From Miscanthus floridulus (Eukaryota; Streptophyta; Magnoliopsida; Poales; Poaceae), in contig NC_089588.1 of the NCBI RefSeq assembly GCF_019320115.1, positions 116,408,123-116,472,122 on the forward strand: a stretch of DNA of 64,000 bases. Direction: 5' to 3'. Below are positions 45,253 to 56,631 of the stretch, one piece after another. The translations under genes were made by a program, and so were the position numbers. Within the stretch, counting starts at the first letter, position 1. Every line of letters starts with the position of its first letter. Below the pieces are notes generated by a model that was given only the letters and a program-made list of their open reading frames with translations, searched no databases and was not told the origin of the DNA.

Positions 45253-48200
45253 ATGGACCCTGCCACTCCGTCGTCATCCCCGAGCTCGCCACAGCTAGGG
45301 CTTAAGCGCACGACGGCGTCGACACTGGAGGAGCCCCTGACGCCGAAGCGCCACTGCTCCATGGACGACGTCATGAGCCGGGCGCCCGCCGTCGACGCGC
45401 CGCCCCCCGTCGCCCGCGCGGCGTCTACACTAGAGGAGCCCCTGACGCCGCAGCGCTACAGCTCCCTGGACGACGTCATGCGCCGCGCGCCCGCCGTCGA
45501 CGCGCCGCCCCCCGTCGCCCGTGAGCGGGTGTACACCTACTACGAGACGCTCCTCTGCGAGACCTGCGGCTCCGCCGACCGCGAGGACGACCTGATCCTC
45601 TGCGACCGCTGCGACCGCGGCCACCACACCTTCTGCCTCCGCCCCATCGTCTCCCAGGTCCCCATCGGCCCCTGGTTCTGCCCCATCTGCACTCCGCCCA
45701 TCCAGGCCCCCAAGAGTGCGTCTTTGGTCTTTCCCACCCTCCTCGCCATCCTCCATGGCTCCATCTCGCCATTTCCCTCCCCCTCTCTCGTATCTTTTCT
45801 TTATCTTCTACCTTGCTGCCTCGTTGTGCTATCGTATCGTATCTCACTGCTTTTCCTACTTTTTTTTCTGGGGCATCTTTAGGTTTCCCGGTGAACGAGA
45901 GGAAGATCTTCAATTTCTTCGGGATTCAGAAGGATGAACAGGATGCCCAGGCCGCCGAATGTAAGCCCTCCAAGGGTAATTCCCCTCATTGCTTGCGCTG
46001 GATGATCCATGAAGCAGGTAGCGGCTTCGCTATTGTTGAATTCGTTTTGCTCATAGGTTACTTTTTACTTGTTCTTGGTTATTTTGCATTCTATTATTAT
46101 TTTTCTCACTCTGTCTAAATGTCCTCGCTCCTACATATATTGTCATCTGTACACCTTCGATGTGCCGAGAGCCATGCTAGCAAAAGTTCCTGTTATTACG
46201 TCATTCATGTCCTTTCTGAGTGCTGTATGTTTGATTATGCAATTGTATTGACTGCACGATTTGATGATCGTTGCAGCATTGCGTGCAAATATCAAGGTTT
46301 GAAATAGCCGGCTAAGCCATTTAGCTTTCTATGTCTAAAAACAGGCTATAGCCGGATATAGCGGGCTATAGCGGCAGTTAGCGTGCTAACTTGTACATGG
46401 AAAAATTTAGCTAAATTCTTCTTAAACAGCTATAGCTGAAGATAGTGGAGGCTATAGCCAGAGATTTAAAACCTTGGCAAATATACCCGTGAATTGGAAA
46501 CTCTAGGCAACATACATAGAATACATGCATTTTACATTCAAATATGGCGCTACTGATTCATATGTCAAGAACTGTTTATATACTTTGGATAATGAACCCA
46601 TCAAGATAGTCTCCAAGCTCAAGGCTTAAATATTGGTGACTTGCTCTCCACCTATAATGATTATCTTGGTGAGTTCATTATCCAAAGTACAATCCTTCCA
46701 TTTCACGATGACCAAACTGTCAATCCCACAATATGAATGATCTCTGAATATGCCGACCTAGACCACAAAAGAACAAGAGCCTCAGGATGCTTAGGTGGAG
46801 ATAACAACCACAGTTTGTACCAACTAAAATCTCTATTTTATATGGTTTTTTTCTCTCTATGCCATTTGGTGATTATGTAACCCAAGTGAACAAAAACTAA
46901 TATGGAGCATCACCCTCGACTCTAAGAAGCCTGAAGAGAAGGCAGTAGGCATTGGCATATTTTAAAATCAGTTAATAGTTGTTGTTTATCCTACTTATCA
47001 AGTTGTTTTAAGTGAAACATGCCACCCATGAATAATGTCGATTTAATACTATATCAGAAATTCGGAATGTTTTGGAAAGAATCACATATACCTGCATACA
47101 TCTGACCATGTTTATCTACTGCCCTGAAAAATTGATACTTTTTCTTCTGAAATGCTGCGTTTTGCAGCTCCCTCCAAGCACCCAGCTTGTACAGTAATTT
47201 TCTCAGCAGTAACAACCTGCAGCTCAAGTGCATTTTGTTAAGACTATACAGATACCATATGTAAAAGAAAAGGAGTGAAAAAAAAAGTTATCACAAGTCT
47301 AGACAATTTGATGTCAAACAAGAGACCTATCAAATAAGCCGCACAAACATTATAAATTTGTTTTATACTTTGTGGCTAATGGATACACATGGTACTGTAT
47401 AATTTTCTGACATCAGAGATCGTCCTTTCAGAATAAATAGTATGAAGGCCTGGGTTTCCATGCTAGGTTGTTAGTAAACTTGGGACCATAGCCACCTGCC
47501 TATTTCCAGTTATCTGACGTGTCAAAAATAGATAGCCAAGCAGAGACACACCCTTCAAAACAATATGCCTATAAGTGCTGGAATCTACACATATACATGA
47601 TCATATAGTAAGGAATGTTTCATTCCAAATTAATTTAATAACGGACCATAATGAATTAATGATTGCAGCATAAATGGCTAACAGGTGCTCCATAATATAT
47701 AGTTTCAGAATTAGTTCAGTCTCATCAGGAACTCTATTTTCAATAATCAAAAAAGGTATCTTTGAGCTCTTGTATCATTCATTAAACTGAATCAGGATAT
47801 GATACAGCCAATCAGGATAAACATCACGACTGGATTCACGGACTCATCAGTCCACAACCTCTAGACCAGGGCTTGATATCACCTCCTGCATGAAAATGGA
47901 GTAATCAACTCCAACAGTTTACATGTTCAGACCATTTATCTAAGCAGCTAGTATTTAAGTTACCTGCCCATAGTCGTTGATGCCAATAAAATCCAATTTA
48001 TCACATATGCTAGCTAGGGGAAAAGGGTCAATGAATTAGCTATTGAGACAACAGCAACATCCATATAGACCATATAGGGCCAAGCAACGGCAAAGATTGG
48101 CCTGCAAACCACACATCACATACCCAACCAAAACATGGACACACATCCATAAACGCGGTGCAAAAGGGGTAGTTGCAGGAATATAAAAGCATAGACTAAT

Positions 48201-51200
48201 TGTTAATAAATACTAAAGAGTTGTAAGATGATGTGAGAAAATAGCAAGCACATGTTGGTTCGTGAGTGCAAAATGAAATAAATCTCACTTCATTATATGT
48301 GAAATTTAAAATGCTGGTGACAAAAAAATGATAGACAATAACTTGCACGTTTAACAGAGGATATCAAACACAAGAGCGGATCTCACAGGCGGAACCTCGG
48401 CCACGATCTTGACAGAGCCTGGCAGTGCTGCTCGCCAGGTGACCTCATGAGCTCCGGAATCGTGCTGTTCCCAGCGACGTGCAGCCATCTGTTGCCGCTG
48501 CGTGGCCCTAACGCTCACGGCTTCCTGAAGGTGGAAGGACGGCGAACGCAGAAGGAACATCGGCATCCATAGTGGCCCCCACAATGGCTGGTCCTTGCGG
48601 ACCTCCTTGGGAGGTGCTTCAACTGCTTTTCCCTATCGCACAGGTCTGCTGGCTGCCATTCGAGCCCGCGTTGCTATGTCTGCCACGCCTCTGAACACTG
48701 ATCTTACGCTTGTCCGCGCCGGTGGGTCATGGTAGCGGCCATGTCCAAGCCAACAATGGTCTTGCGCCGATCTCTTCGACTGCCCTAACCGCTCCTCCGG
48801 CACCTCCTCTGGAGACCATGGCTCCCTACCCCGACAAGCTAGCTGGGGAGCAAGGCGGGGGGGGGGGGGGGCGGCATCATGTGCGCGATGCCGTTCTGCA
48901 AGCAACAGCGCCGGTCAGGCTCCTCCCTCCCCTTCTTGCCCCACTGATAACAGGGACGAGGGATCTGGCGAGGCCCTTCCGCCAAGTGATGACGATCGCA
49001 CTGTGACTGACAACCGCCGACCCCGGAAGCCGCGACGTGTCATCGATCGGTCTGTGAGCATCGACTAGAGGGAGGAGGAGCTCAGCTGCATTTTTGTCAT
49101 TTCTGTGGTCACCGAGCGGCAAGAAGATCTGTCTAGGCCCCATTGCAGCTACGATTGCTCGGTGGTTATCGCTCGATGGTTTGAGATATTGAGGCTCTGC
49201 TAACCCTACGTCGTTGCGGGCCATCGAGCTTCCTCCTAACCCTGCCAAGCGAGGAGGCAGCGGCGAGGTTCTAGAACGGTGGCCGACCAATCATCGCCTT
49301 GTCCTTTTGCCTACATGTCATGTTTTGGACCCGCTTCCTACACTCAACAGAGGCAACTCTACCATTCGCTGTCGAGGTTGAGCCTGTGGTATCCAAGCGC
49401 ACGCCTGGGAGGTGTCAATGGCGGAGCAGCTCTTGGATGAATTTTGCTGGGTTAGTGATTCCCATCCAGACAATGCCACCCACCAGGATGTTTTCTGAAT
49501 TGCGGCCTAGTGTTCTTGCCCTGGAAACATTCCAGCAGAGATGGATCTCGATATCATTGAGAGCCATTAGTGGCTGGCAACGAAAGGCAAAGGCGCACGC
49601 TAACTAACCCCATTGAAATTGCCATGGTTCCTTTCGATCAACTGCTGGCCACCATCTCCTCCACCAATGATGATCATGGGTGGTTGAGATAGCAATGACA
49701 CTGGCGTTCTCGGTCAGCTACCATGCTGGCGCAGGAGGTGCCAAGGAGGGCAGCGGTGGCCGATGGAGTGCCTTGTATCTTGGTGCATGCTGGGTTGGGT
49801 CCACCGGTGGTTTGCAGTGGGCACGTGGCGGCAGCTTTGGACAAGTCATTGGAGCACGCCCTCGTCCTTCAGCATGACACATCAGATATTAGTGCCAGCA
49901 TTGATTCCTCGGAGACCCCATTGCCCGTGGCGGCTGTGGCGTCCTCGCCAGCTCCCGAGGAGCCCACCCCTTCAGTCAGCCCAGTTCCTAGGGCGGATAT
50001 ACACGCATGTCCTGGCATTACTGCTGTCTCCCGTTCCCAAATAAAACGCTCCAGTGAGTTGCGTTCGTTTTTTATCGGCAGTGTAATACGTATACTGTAA
50101 TAATATCTACAGGTTCGATGCACCTGCTAACAGCTAGCAATTGTGATTAGTGAATATTCCTGTTAGTATGCCAGTCACTTCTTTTTGGGTCTTTTATGTT
50201 TTGATTGTACAATTGTGTTGACTGCATCATGAGTGGAAACAGGTGGGAAAGCATTACCGGACAAACATTTAATATGGGTTAGTTACACATGCTTTTTAAG
50301 TAGTAGCGACAATTTGCAGCTCAAACAAATATTGTGTTTCACTTTCATGATCATTTATGTTTCTATGGATTGACTTATTTCTGCTCCTTGTATTATATGT
50401 ATCCTCTTGATTTTCTTGGCTGCATTCATTTAGCCTCAATAACAATAGTTTCCGCCTTTGGATGTATTGTATTAGTACACAACGCTCCAGTGAGTTGTGT
50501 TCTATTTGTTTGTTTTTTATTTGGCAGTATAATACTGTGATCTCTATGGTCATAGGCGGGAACTGTTCTTTATGGCTAGTACTACCAGATTTTCATGTTA
50601 GTATGACAGTGTCTTTTTTGGGTCTTGTATGTTTGATTGTGCAATTGTATTGACTGCATAGCTTGCCCAATCCTCGCAGCATTTTCTGCAAATGTGCCAT
50701 GTGAATTGGAAATTTTAGGCAACAAAAAAAGGGGGTTTATATTAAAATGTGATGTATTCTCTTACATCACAACTAGAAATTGGCGAGATAGCATTACTGG
50801 ACATGCCTTTTTAAGTAGTTATGGCAAGTTGCAGTCCAAACAAATCATGTGCTCCACTTTCTAAGTCATTTATGACTGTATGGATTGACTTATTTCTAGT
50901 TCTGGTATATCTGTGACCTAGTGTATCTTGGCTGTATTCATTTAGACATAAAAATAGTCCCCGCCTTTGAATTTGTTGTATTAATAAAGGGTCCAGTGAG
51001 TCGTGTTCTTTTTTAGTTATGGGAGGCTCAATTACAGTAGTTTTTACAGGTTTGATGCAATAGATAATTACTAGCAGCAGTGAATATCCTTGTTAGCATG
51101 CCAATCATAGTCACATCCTTTTAGGTCTTGTATGTTTGATTGTGCAATTGTTTGACTGCATGGGTAGTCGACTGATGCATCATTGCGTGGAAATATACCA

Positions 51201-54200
51201 TGTGAATTGCAAAGTCTAGGCAACAAAGAATACAATTACATCAAAATGTCAAGTGCCCACTTGCATCATGACTGGAAATTGGCAGGAAAGTATTACGGGA
51301 CCAAAATTTAATCTATGTTAGTCATACATGCTTTCTATGTATCAACGGCAACTTGCGATTCATTTTCTAGATCATTTATGGTTGTAAGGATTTACTTATT
51401 TCTATTAGCGGTATATGAGTACCCTCCTGATCATTTTGTCTGCATTTATTTAGCCATAAAGAATAGTTCCCGCCTTTGACCTGTCTGTAACAAATCCATA
51501 TCTGTGTCATGTATTTGTTCGTTTATGAGTGGTTCAGTTACTTTAATTTATTTGTCTAAAATGTGATCGGTGATGCACAGCTAGTGGTAGTGGTTATTCC
51601 TTTTAGTATGTCAGTCACATCTTTATGGCTCTTGTATGTTTGATTGTGCAATTGTATTGACTGCATGGCCATCTGATCTAAGCAGCCTTGCCCTGCAATA
51701 TCCCCTGTGATTAGGAAATTATAGGCAGCAAAGAGTATGATTCACTACGTCAGAACTACACTTCCCCGCCGGTTCAAAATACCCCATCACTGCCGGATTT
51801 TGAACCGGCACAACCATACCGGCAGTGATGAGAGTAAGCTATCACTGTCGGTTCCTACAAACCGGCAGTGTTCTTCAACTTCACTGCCGGTTCTTTACAC
51901 AACTGGCAGAGTTCAGTTCCACCAACACTGCCGGTTCATAAGACCACCCGGTAGAGTTCATTTCCACCAACACTGTCGGTTTGTGTTTGAACCAGCAGTG
52001 TTATCGTACGAATCACTGCCGGTTTGTGACAAGAACCGGCAGTGATGGCTAAGCCAACATTGCCGGTTTGTGGCTCCAGCCGGCAGTGCCATCATTGCCG
52101 GTTTGTTGTTACCCGGCAGTGATGTTTACGACAACACTACCGGTTTTCTGCTAACCGATAGTGATGTCACGTTCGCATTTTATTGTTTTATAATTTATTT
52201 TAATGGTGGCTGCAATCACAAAATCCTAATTATCGAATAATCTTAATGAAAACATAAGCATAAAATTAAAAGCTGAGAACACATACTCGCAGTTGTAGGC
52301 TAGAAGTATGTGGGTTTTGTTCTTCATCTTGAATTCATCGAAAACAGCAATCAATCTCTGTTTCAGGTCTTCCACGTCACATCCTTGGAGGCCTAGACAT
52401 GTCTTCTCATTGACTCGCAAGGGGTCCAAGAAGCCTATGCTATCCCATTTGCTTTTTAGAATGCAAAATTTTGCTATACACCTACATAAAATCTTGGGAA
52501 GTGCTTAAAAGTTAACAATTTGTGTCCGGAGAGAGTAGTTAATTGTAATATCGTGCATGTAGGGTACTTACATAGTCCACAACGTCAACATTTGTGTATC
52601 GAGAGAGCGTTTCTGGTATAGCTGGAACATACACTCCCACTCGACATCGAATTTCTCTTTTTCACGATAATTAAAAACATGTGGCGAACGGATAATAACC
52701 TCAAAACCAAAGTCCTCTGTCTCTGTTGTTAGCATCTTGTCAGTGAAGTTGCAGAGTTTGCACCTCTGCTGGCTGATGGCCATTGGGCCATATAACCAAA
52801 GGTCATCTAGGAATTAGGGGATTAAGGAAGAATTGAGTTGTTATGATTAGAGCCTCATAGGGATGGTGATCAGGCTTATTTCCCTGCCATCATTGCTAGT
52901 TAATTTATCTAGATTCACATCTTGACTAGAAATTGGTGGGGATCTAACATTCAGCGTGTGTTAGTTTTGCATGACTTTTAATTAGTAATGGTAACTTGTG
53001 GTTGAAACAAATCATGCAGTTTTCTTTTCTAGATCATTTATGGTTGTACAGAAATGGTATAGAGAACAAATATAGATAGATTAAGAACAAAAATGGATGT
53101 GCTTGTTTTGGTACTAAATCAAGTAATTAACTTAATGTTTCTTAGATGCAAGGCGAAGGAAGCGTTCTCTTGTGATGCACAAGAAGAGGAGGAGGATACT
53201 GCCATTTGTTCCATCTGACGATGGAGCTAGAAGACTCAAACAACTAGCGTCTCTGGCCTCTGCCTTGACTACTTCCAAAACAGAGTTTTGTAATGAACTG
53301 ACTTATATGCCTAATATGGCTCCTAGATCTTCCAATCTGGCAAGATTGGAGGTAGGCGGTATACAGGTTAGAAAATCTTTTAACATGAAATTCTGTAATA
53401 ACCATTTGGTGTTTTGTTGTTCTAATTTTGCTCTCCTCGACTTTCAAGGTTCTGCACAAAGAGGATAAGGAAAGTTTAGAGCTATGCACAACCATGCAAA
53501 AAAGAGGCAAATTTCCTCCACTTCTCGTGGTCTATGATTCCCAGGAAGGGTACTATCTTGAACTCACTACACTCAGCTAATTACTTATTGGAAACTTGTC
53601 TATTTAATTCATAGTTTGTGGTGTTGCTATCCAATTTTACCATTCGTGTGCATGCCACTGGAACTTGTGTGTGCAAGACTGCTTGCAGCGTTCCAGTGTC
53701 ACACACTATACACACAAATTGTGAGAGCAAAACAGTGGACTCTATGGCATACACACACACTTTTTCCTTTACATTTTTAGTCAGAAATGACGCATGCATA
53801 TATATTTCCAGTTTCACTGTGCAGGCTGATGGCAACATAAAGGATATGACCTTCCTAGCTGAATATTCTGGGGACGTTGATTATCTAGAGAACAGAGCAA
53901 ACGATGATTGCGACTGTCTTATGACGCTCCTCCTATCAGCTAATCCTTCACAAAATCTGGTCATTTGCCCTGACAAGCGGGGGAACATTTCCCGTTTTTT
54001 CAGTGACATCAATAACCACACACCGTAAGTTGTTTGTTTTGTACCCATAAGTTCAGTTAGCAACTGTTGTACTGTGTTGTCACCTCAAAGAAAGGATGTG
54101 TGTATTCTAACTTCGAAACTGTTACAGGGATGGTAAGAAGAAGAAAAATGTCAAGTGTGTGCGGTATAACATCGATGGGGAGAGCCATGTCTTGTTGGTG

Positions 54201-54287
54201 GCCTGTCGTGATATAGCTTGTGGTGATAAGCTATATTACGATTACAATGGGTATGAGCATGCGTATCCCACACACCATTTCCTCTAA
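45253..54287 (+). CDS. ATXR6: ATXR5/6-type histone H3 lysine-27 monomethyltransferase (PHD-SET)
   Basis: Six exons: 45253-45715, 45883-45975, 53146-53366, 53449-53549, 53812-54024 and 54128-54287. All introns are GT...AG, and together they give 416 codons with no internal stop. Residues 102-146 are a C4HC3 PHD finger (CETCGS, CDRCDRG, HHTFC, WFCPIC). Residues 160-167 (ERKIFNFF) match a PCNA-interacting motif except that Glu replaces the first Gln. Residues 188-220 are basic. The SET domain is in the last 150 residues, with NNH at 360-362 and LYYDYNGYEH at 399-408, the catalytic Tyr region. In plants such enzymes monomethylate H3K27 in the nucleus and restrain heterochromatin re-replication. 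Oddities are a 35-residue tandem duplication (22-56 and 57-91), Asp358 where Gly is usual before INNH, and a 7.17-kb repeat-filled intron 2. ATXR5 is the alternative name; the family call is firm, and 416 residues is somewhat long. Confidence 0.88.
45316..45525 (+). repeat. 105-bp in-frame tandem duplication in exon 1
   Basis: Two 35-codon copies, 45316-45420 and 45421-45525, encode STLEEPLTPKRHCSMDDVM and STLEEPLTPQRYSSLDDVM, each followed by a RAPAVDAPPPVAR-type tail. The tails are almost identical at DNA level. The duplication lies between the N-terminus and the PHD finger, in a region predicted to be disordered. Confidence 0.85.
46293..46476. mobile_element. hAT-type MITE in intron 2
   Basis: This 184-bp element has inverted ends CAAGGTTTGAAAT and ATTTAAAACCTTG and is filled with GCTATAGC-like motifs. 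It is flanked by the 8-bp direct repeat GCAAATAT (46285-46292 and 46477-46484), the hAT target size. Paralogous sequences at about 63050 (CTGCAAATATGCCCC) and 43290 (CTGCGAATATGCCCC) show the site without the insertion. Confidence 0.82.
48505..50045 (+). pseudogene. Zinc-knuckle (CCHC) retroelement-type protein remnant, copy 1
   Basis: From 48615 the frame reads CFNCFSLSHRSAGC, a CX2CX4HX4C knuckle. A second knuckle follows (CYVCHASEH...C, codons to 48713) with a TGA in it. Further frames read EELLPPNPAKRGG-like and LDPLPTLNRGNSTIR segments and an acidic tail. Paired CCHC knuckles followed by a Ser/Pro-rich linker are common in grass LINE-type or related repeat proteins, but I see no endonuclease or RT. 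Stops and shifts are frequent. A poly-G tract at 48858-48870 differs in length from the copy at 61205-62760. Confidence 0.5.
50100..51735. repeat. Tandem modules of about 0.5 kb in intron 2
   Basis: The motif TTGTGCAATTGTATTGACTGCA, cited here by its core GCAATTGTATTGACTGC, recurs near 50206, 50639, 51142 and 51648. Each time it is followed in order by CATGTGAATTGGAAA, a GCATCA block, GGGAAAGCATTAC, ATCATTTATG, GATTGACTTATTTCT, TGCATTCATTTAG, CCCGCCTTTG and TCAGTCACATC-like blocks. Copies are diverged, so the amplification is old. More copies lie near 46235, 55140, 59938, 63001 and 63541. Non-coding. Confidence 0.75.
51743..52722 (-). mobile_element. Truncated CACTA element with Ulp1-like gene fragment in intron 2
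   Basis: The terminus CACTACGTCAGAAC at 51743 is followed by some fifteen CACTGCCGGTTTGT / AACCGGCAGTG subterminal motifs to about 52170. On the minus strand, 52722-52568 reads DFGFEVIIRSPHVFNYREKE... and QLYQKRSLDTQML. After an intron, 52500-52250 reads IGFLDPLRVNEKTC, LKQRLIAVFDEF and THILLAYNCE, the approach to the active site of the CACTA Ulp1-like protease. The His and Cys parts are missing, and the other end of the element is lost where an LTR fragment begins. Confidence 0.65.
52723..52921. mobile_element. gypsy LTR fragment in intron 2
   Basis: TTGTTAGCATCTTGTCAGTG to TCTAGATTCACA aligns with the LTR that follows the gypsy gene at 59288-59490 (shared GCCATATAA, TTAGGGGATTAAG, ATTTCCCTGCCA). 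The element body is absent here. The same DNA follows on the right in both places, so both descend from one insertion. Confidence 0.6.
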
Positions 54288-56290
54288 CATAACCCCAATA
54301 GTTCTAACCTGACCAGTAGTAAAGGAGGCTTGGTGAAACACAGCTTTGCCACCCAAGAGATCATAATGACAGAAATTGATAAGTTCCTGTGAAGTAGTAC
54401 CCTAATTCAGTTATAGGAGCCAAGAGGAATCATCATTGTCCCTGCACTCAAGATGAATCTTCCCATTATTATTTTTTTTATTCTAGAGATTTCTACCCCT
54501 TTTGTGAGAGTAAATAGTTGTCTATGTGTCTCCTATTTATTAGAATGTTAGAAAATGAAGAAGAATGTTGTAGTAGAGTTAACTATTGTGTTGTTGCTGG
54601 TTAAAGGTACATTTCGAGTATTGAGAAATGGATGGATGTGCAGTTGGCCATATCTATAATGTTCTTTCTACTTTTCAACTGTTGTGATTGTGCTCCTTAC
54701 ACACACGTGTAGGATGTGTGTGTTGGTGTGCACTTGTGGCTCTTCTGTCTGGTCCGGTGCAATGTCATTACTTTGCCTAGCAACTTGCATGCCCAAAGCT
54801 TATTTTATGGTTGTACTTATGGCCGTATGGGTTGACTTATTTCTGTTGCCAGTATATGTGTATCCTCTTGATTACCTTGGCTGCATTAGTTTAGCTATAA
54901 AATTAAAGATTAAAGATTCTTGTCTCTGGCCTTTCTATTATAAATCCATGCTGGTTTTGTTGCTTATTGCTGGATGTATTAATGTTGGCTCCAGTAAGCT
55001 GTGTTCCATTCATTTATTTATTAGTGATTCTATTGTTGTAACTTATTTGTCTAAAATGTAATCCACACATGTTAAGAGCTAGTGGTAGCATATATTCCTG
55101 TTAGTCAGTCACATCTTTATGGGTGTTTTGTTTGTTTTTGCAATTGTATTGACCAGATGACTAGCTGATCAATGCAGCACTGCATCACTGAGGAATAGGA
55201 AATTCTAGTTGACACAGAATATGGTTATGTTAAAATGTGATCACTCACGTCCTGAGTGGAAAGTGCGGTTGATTATACTTTTTAAGTAGTGGCAATCTGC
55301 TGTTGAGAAAAATCATACTTTCAACTTGTAGATCATTCATGGATTGTGTGGATTAACAGATTTCTGTTGAGGATTTATGTTACTCACTTAAATCATGACT
55401 CAAAATAGGTGGGAAAGCATTACCAGACAAATATTCAATCTATGTCAGTTGTGCATGCTTTTAAAGTAGTAAAAGCAATGTGTTGTTGAAATAAATCATG
55501 CTGTTCTCTTTGTACATCATTTATTGTTGTACAGTTTGACTGATTTCTGCTGTAGTTATATATCCACAATTATGTGCATTCATTCAGCTAGCCATAAAAA
55601 TAATTTTGCCTTTGGTTTTTCTGCATCAAATCTACATTGTGCTGTTTCTATTGATGGTAGTCAGTTTTGTCAATATAGGCTCCTCCAAGCAGTGTGTTTC
55701 TTATTTATGAGTGGTTCAATCACTCAACCCTCAAATATAGCAAAATACCTCAGATAGGCTATTATTCAATTGGATTGTAATTTGGGAGAGGGAGTGGGGG
55801 TTGTACCTTAGACACATGCTAAGTCTTTTTACTGTAATTACTTTGTTAAGATATCATCATTACACGTCTGATGCAGAAATTCTTGTTAGTATGCTATTAT
55901 GCTTCATGTTTTTCAGTAGTATAATAATGGCAATTTGGAGTTGAAAAAATCGTGTAGCTCACTTTGTTCATAAAGGTTGTATGGATTGACTGGCTTCTGT
56001 CATGGGTATATGGTTCGTGTGTACCCTCTTATTAACTTGGTCATGTTCATTTAACCATATATAGTTCCCGCCTTTGGCCCTTGTCTTTTTATTTTATTTA
56101 TGTGCAGTTCAACTTCAATAGTTAGCATTTATAAACACTTGGGGTAATAGCTTTTATGTTAAGTGTATGAACCATATATCTCAAAGATATTGTAAAATGC
56201 AAAATTTGATGCACAGGATTGCCTATTGGTAGCTAATATTTTACAAGGTTTGGATATTTTTTAGATTGCTAAGTGCATGAGCCATATATC
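54288..56290. repeat. 3' flank of the ATXR6-like gene with diverged intron-type modules
   Basis: Bases 54288-54600 are the likely 3' UTR; no clear poly(A) signal was chosen. From about 54680 the sequence again consists of roughly 0.5-kb modules like those of intron 2 (TTTATGGTTGTACTTATGGC, TGCAATTGTATTGACC near 55140, CATCATTTATTGTTGTAC near 55515). Bases 54806-55760 are duplicated at 59610-60560. No further exon is seen. Confidence 0.55.
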
Positions 56291-56631
56291 CTGACCCGAC
56301 TTCGACCTATTCGCTGACTTTGTAGCAGAGGCAAACACCTTGCCAGACATCGTCACCTAACGGCAAGAGATCAACCAGGGCCTTGTTGGGGCAGCTTGGT
56401 CTATGTACGATGGTTTCGTGCTGCACCGCGGCTGCACCTTTGTCCTAGACTCCTCAAGCTGTGGCCTCAGCTCCTTGCCATGGCCCATGGTGCTAGCCAT
56501 GAGGGGGTGTAGAAGACACTCCGCATGTATGCCTCATTCTATAGCCCGCATGTCAGTAGGTGAGTGCAGGACTTTGTGTAAGGGTGCTCTGTCTGCCAGC
56601 ACAACAAGACCGAACACCTCCATCCCACAGG
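56291..56631 (+). pseudogene. gypsy retrotransposon integrase, zinc-binding part, broken
   Basis: Shifting frames read DFDLFADFVAEANTLPDIV, then MAHGASHEGVQKTL with an HX3H pair, then FYSPH and GCSVCQ with CX2C and NKTEHLHPTG. This is the HHCC N-terminal domain of a Ty3/gypsy integrase. A CACTA element breaks it at 56632, after the codons for PTG, and the gene resumes at 58271 with GLLQALDM. Stops (for example in RQVQDFV) show it is dead. Confidence 0.72.

Larger units (their letters stand above)
45976..53145 (+). other. Intron 2 of the ATXR6-like gene, 7.17 kb, repeat-filled
   Basis: The donor is GGTAATTC (45976) and the acceptor is TTTCTTAG (53145). Its contents in order are a hAT-type MITE (46293-46476), about 1.9 kb without recognisable features (46485-48350), a zinc-knuckle remnant (48505-50045), modules of about 0.5 kb (50100-51735), a CACTA fragment (51743-52722) and an LTR fragment (52723-52921). 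Removing the intron keeps the frame across residues 185-186. Confidence 0.75.
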
